From: VBDM01 sp035499735
Lineage (GTDB): Bacteria > Pseudomonadota > Gammaproteobacteria > Burkholderiales > SG8-39
Reading direction: 5' to 3'
Length of the DNA: 64,000 bases
Assembly: GCA_035499735.1 (NCBI GenBank)
Contig: DATJYC010000078.1
Span: 62,001 to 126,000, forward strand
This document shows positions 63,280 through 64,000 of this stretch, piece after piece. The number at the start of each line of letters is the position of its first letter. Within the stretch, counting starts at the first letter, position 1. The notes below the pieces were generated by a model. That model searched no databases, was not told where the DNA came from, and saw only the letters and a list, made by a program, of their open reading frames with translations. Position numbers and translations under genes: made by a program.

Positions 63280-64000
63280 TCATTCCTCTTTGCCGCCCGG
63301 CTCGTCAACCTCGACGAACTCGTCCGAGGACGCGCCGATGATCTCCTGCACCGACTGGCTGCGGCCCTCCAGGATAGCGTCGGCAATGCCGCGCGCGTAC
63401 AGGCGGATTGCCCGGCTGGAATCGTCGTTGCCCGGGATCACGTAGGCGATCCCGTCGGGGGAATGGTTCGTGTCGACCACGCCGATTACCGGGATGCCGA
63501 GCTTCTTCGCTTCCGCGACCGCACCCTTTTGATAGCCGACGTCGATGACGAACAGCGCGTCGGGCCGGTTGTCCAGTGTCTTGATGCCGCCGAGGCTGCG
63601 CTGCAGCTTGGCGAGCTCGCGCTGGAAATGCAGTCCTTCCTTCTTCGGCATCTTCTCGACGCTGCCGTCCTCGATCGCCGTGTCCATATCCTTCAGCCGC
63701 TTGATCGACTGCCGCACGGTCTTGAAGTTGGTGAGCATTCCGCCCAGCCACCGATGGTCGACGTAAGGCGAGGCGCAGCGTTCCGCTTCCTCGCGCACGA
63801 TCTCGCGCGCCTGGCGCTTCGTTCCGACGAACAGGATCGTGCCCTTGTTCGACGAGAGCTGGCGCACGAACTTCATCGCCTCGAGGTACATGATCATCGT
63901 TTTCTCGAGGTTGATGATGTGGATCTTGTTGCGATGCCCGAAAATGAAAGGCGCCATCTTCGGGTTCCAGTAGCGGGTCTGGTGGCCGAAATGCACGCCC
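63280..64000 (-). CDS. rpsB: 30S ribosomal protein S2 (partial)
   Basis: Small-subunit ribosomal protein S2. The frame enters at the right edge with GVHFGHQTRYWNPKMAPFI, so about a dozen N-terminal codons are outside the window; about 239 residues are visible. The coiled-coil insertion (VEKMPKKEGLHFQRELAKL) and VIDVGYQKGAVAEAKKL are typical. The C-terminal tail is acidic, ending GGKEE. It is followed by an intrinsic terminator and tsf. Confidence 0.97.
   Translation of the reverse strand, partial: GVHFGHQTRYWNPKMAPFIFGHRNKIHIINLEKTMIMYLEAMKFVRQLSSNKGTILFVGTKRQAREIVREEAERCASPYVDHRWLGGMLTNFKTVRQSIKRLKDMDTAIEDGSVEKMPKKEGLHFQRELAKLQRSLGGIKTLDNRPDALFVIDVGYQKGAVAEAKKLGIPVIGVVDTNHSPDGIAYVIPGNDDSSRAIRLYARGIADAILEGRSQSVQEIIGASSDEFVEVDEPGGKEE

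Overview
The window is high-GC chromosomal DNA from a betaproteobacterium, most likely of the Burkholderiales type. The evidence is the block order rpsB-tsf-pyrH-frr-uppS-cdsA-dxr-rseP-bamA-skp-lpxD-fabZ-lpxA-lpxB-rnhB, the small families DUF3460, DUF4936 and DUF4124, a lexA-imuA-imuB-dnaE2 cassette, and three Bug/TctC periplasmic receptors. The genus cannot be fixed from the sequence alone. Genes are packed tightly, with many start/stop overlaps, and no gene-free stretch exceeds 300 bases. I saw no rRNA, tRNA, insertion sequence, prophage or CRISPR array.

1-18.2 kb is an accessory catabolic region. It holds three Bug/TctC receptors, a RidA-like protein, a GAF-GGDEF diguanylate cyclase, a lone molybdenum hydroxylase large subunit and a PafA-like phosphatase. 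A complete Liv-type ABC transporter (livK-HMGF) runs on into a secreted Pcm-like methyltransferase, a LigA/LigB-type extradiol dioxygenase and a half-length MetE-like zinc methyltransferase. A second LigB-type dioxygenase plus MetE-like pair lies on the other strand at 2.3-4.4 kb. The repeated pairing suggests uptake, demethylation and ring cleavage of methoxylated aromatic compounds; that is inference.

18.2-26.2 kb holds a cyclopropane-fatty-acid synthase-like gene and the SOS mutasome operon lexA-imuA-imuB-dnaE2. A perfect LexA box lies upstream of lexA. A DUF3460 gene and a TPR lipoprotein diverge from it; the lipoprotein frame has no ATG, GTG or TTG before its lipobox.

26.2-48.5 kb is mostly housekeeping: tatD-holB-tmk-mltG, ygfZ, a NRDE protein, guaB-guaA-tadA, rnfH-ratA, smpB, ppsA/ppsR and an rRNA/tRNA 2'-O-methyltransferase. 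Embedded in it is a class II aldolase/short-chain dehydrogenase fusion overlapping mtnA, which looks like a fused version of the DHAP shunt for 5'-methylthioadenosine or 5'-deoxyadenosine waste. Two surface lipoproteins, a glycosyltransferase and an L,D-transpeptidase also lie here.

48.45-49.97 kb, between rnhB and the RNA methyltransferase gene, holds a divergent pair that looks like a decayed selenoneine locus. The senA-like (EgtB family) gene is frameshifted and internally deleted. The senB-like glycosyltransferase is full length except for an in-frame amber codon at a position where the family has tryptophan.

49.9-64 kb is the conserved envelope and translation block, read leftward, from rpsB (cut by the right edge) to rnhB.
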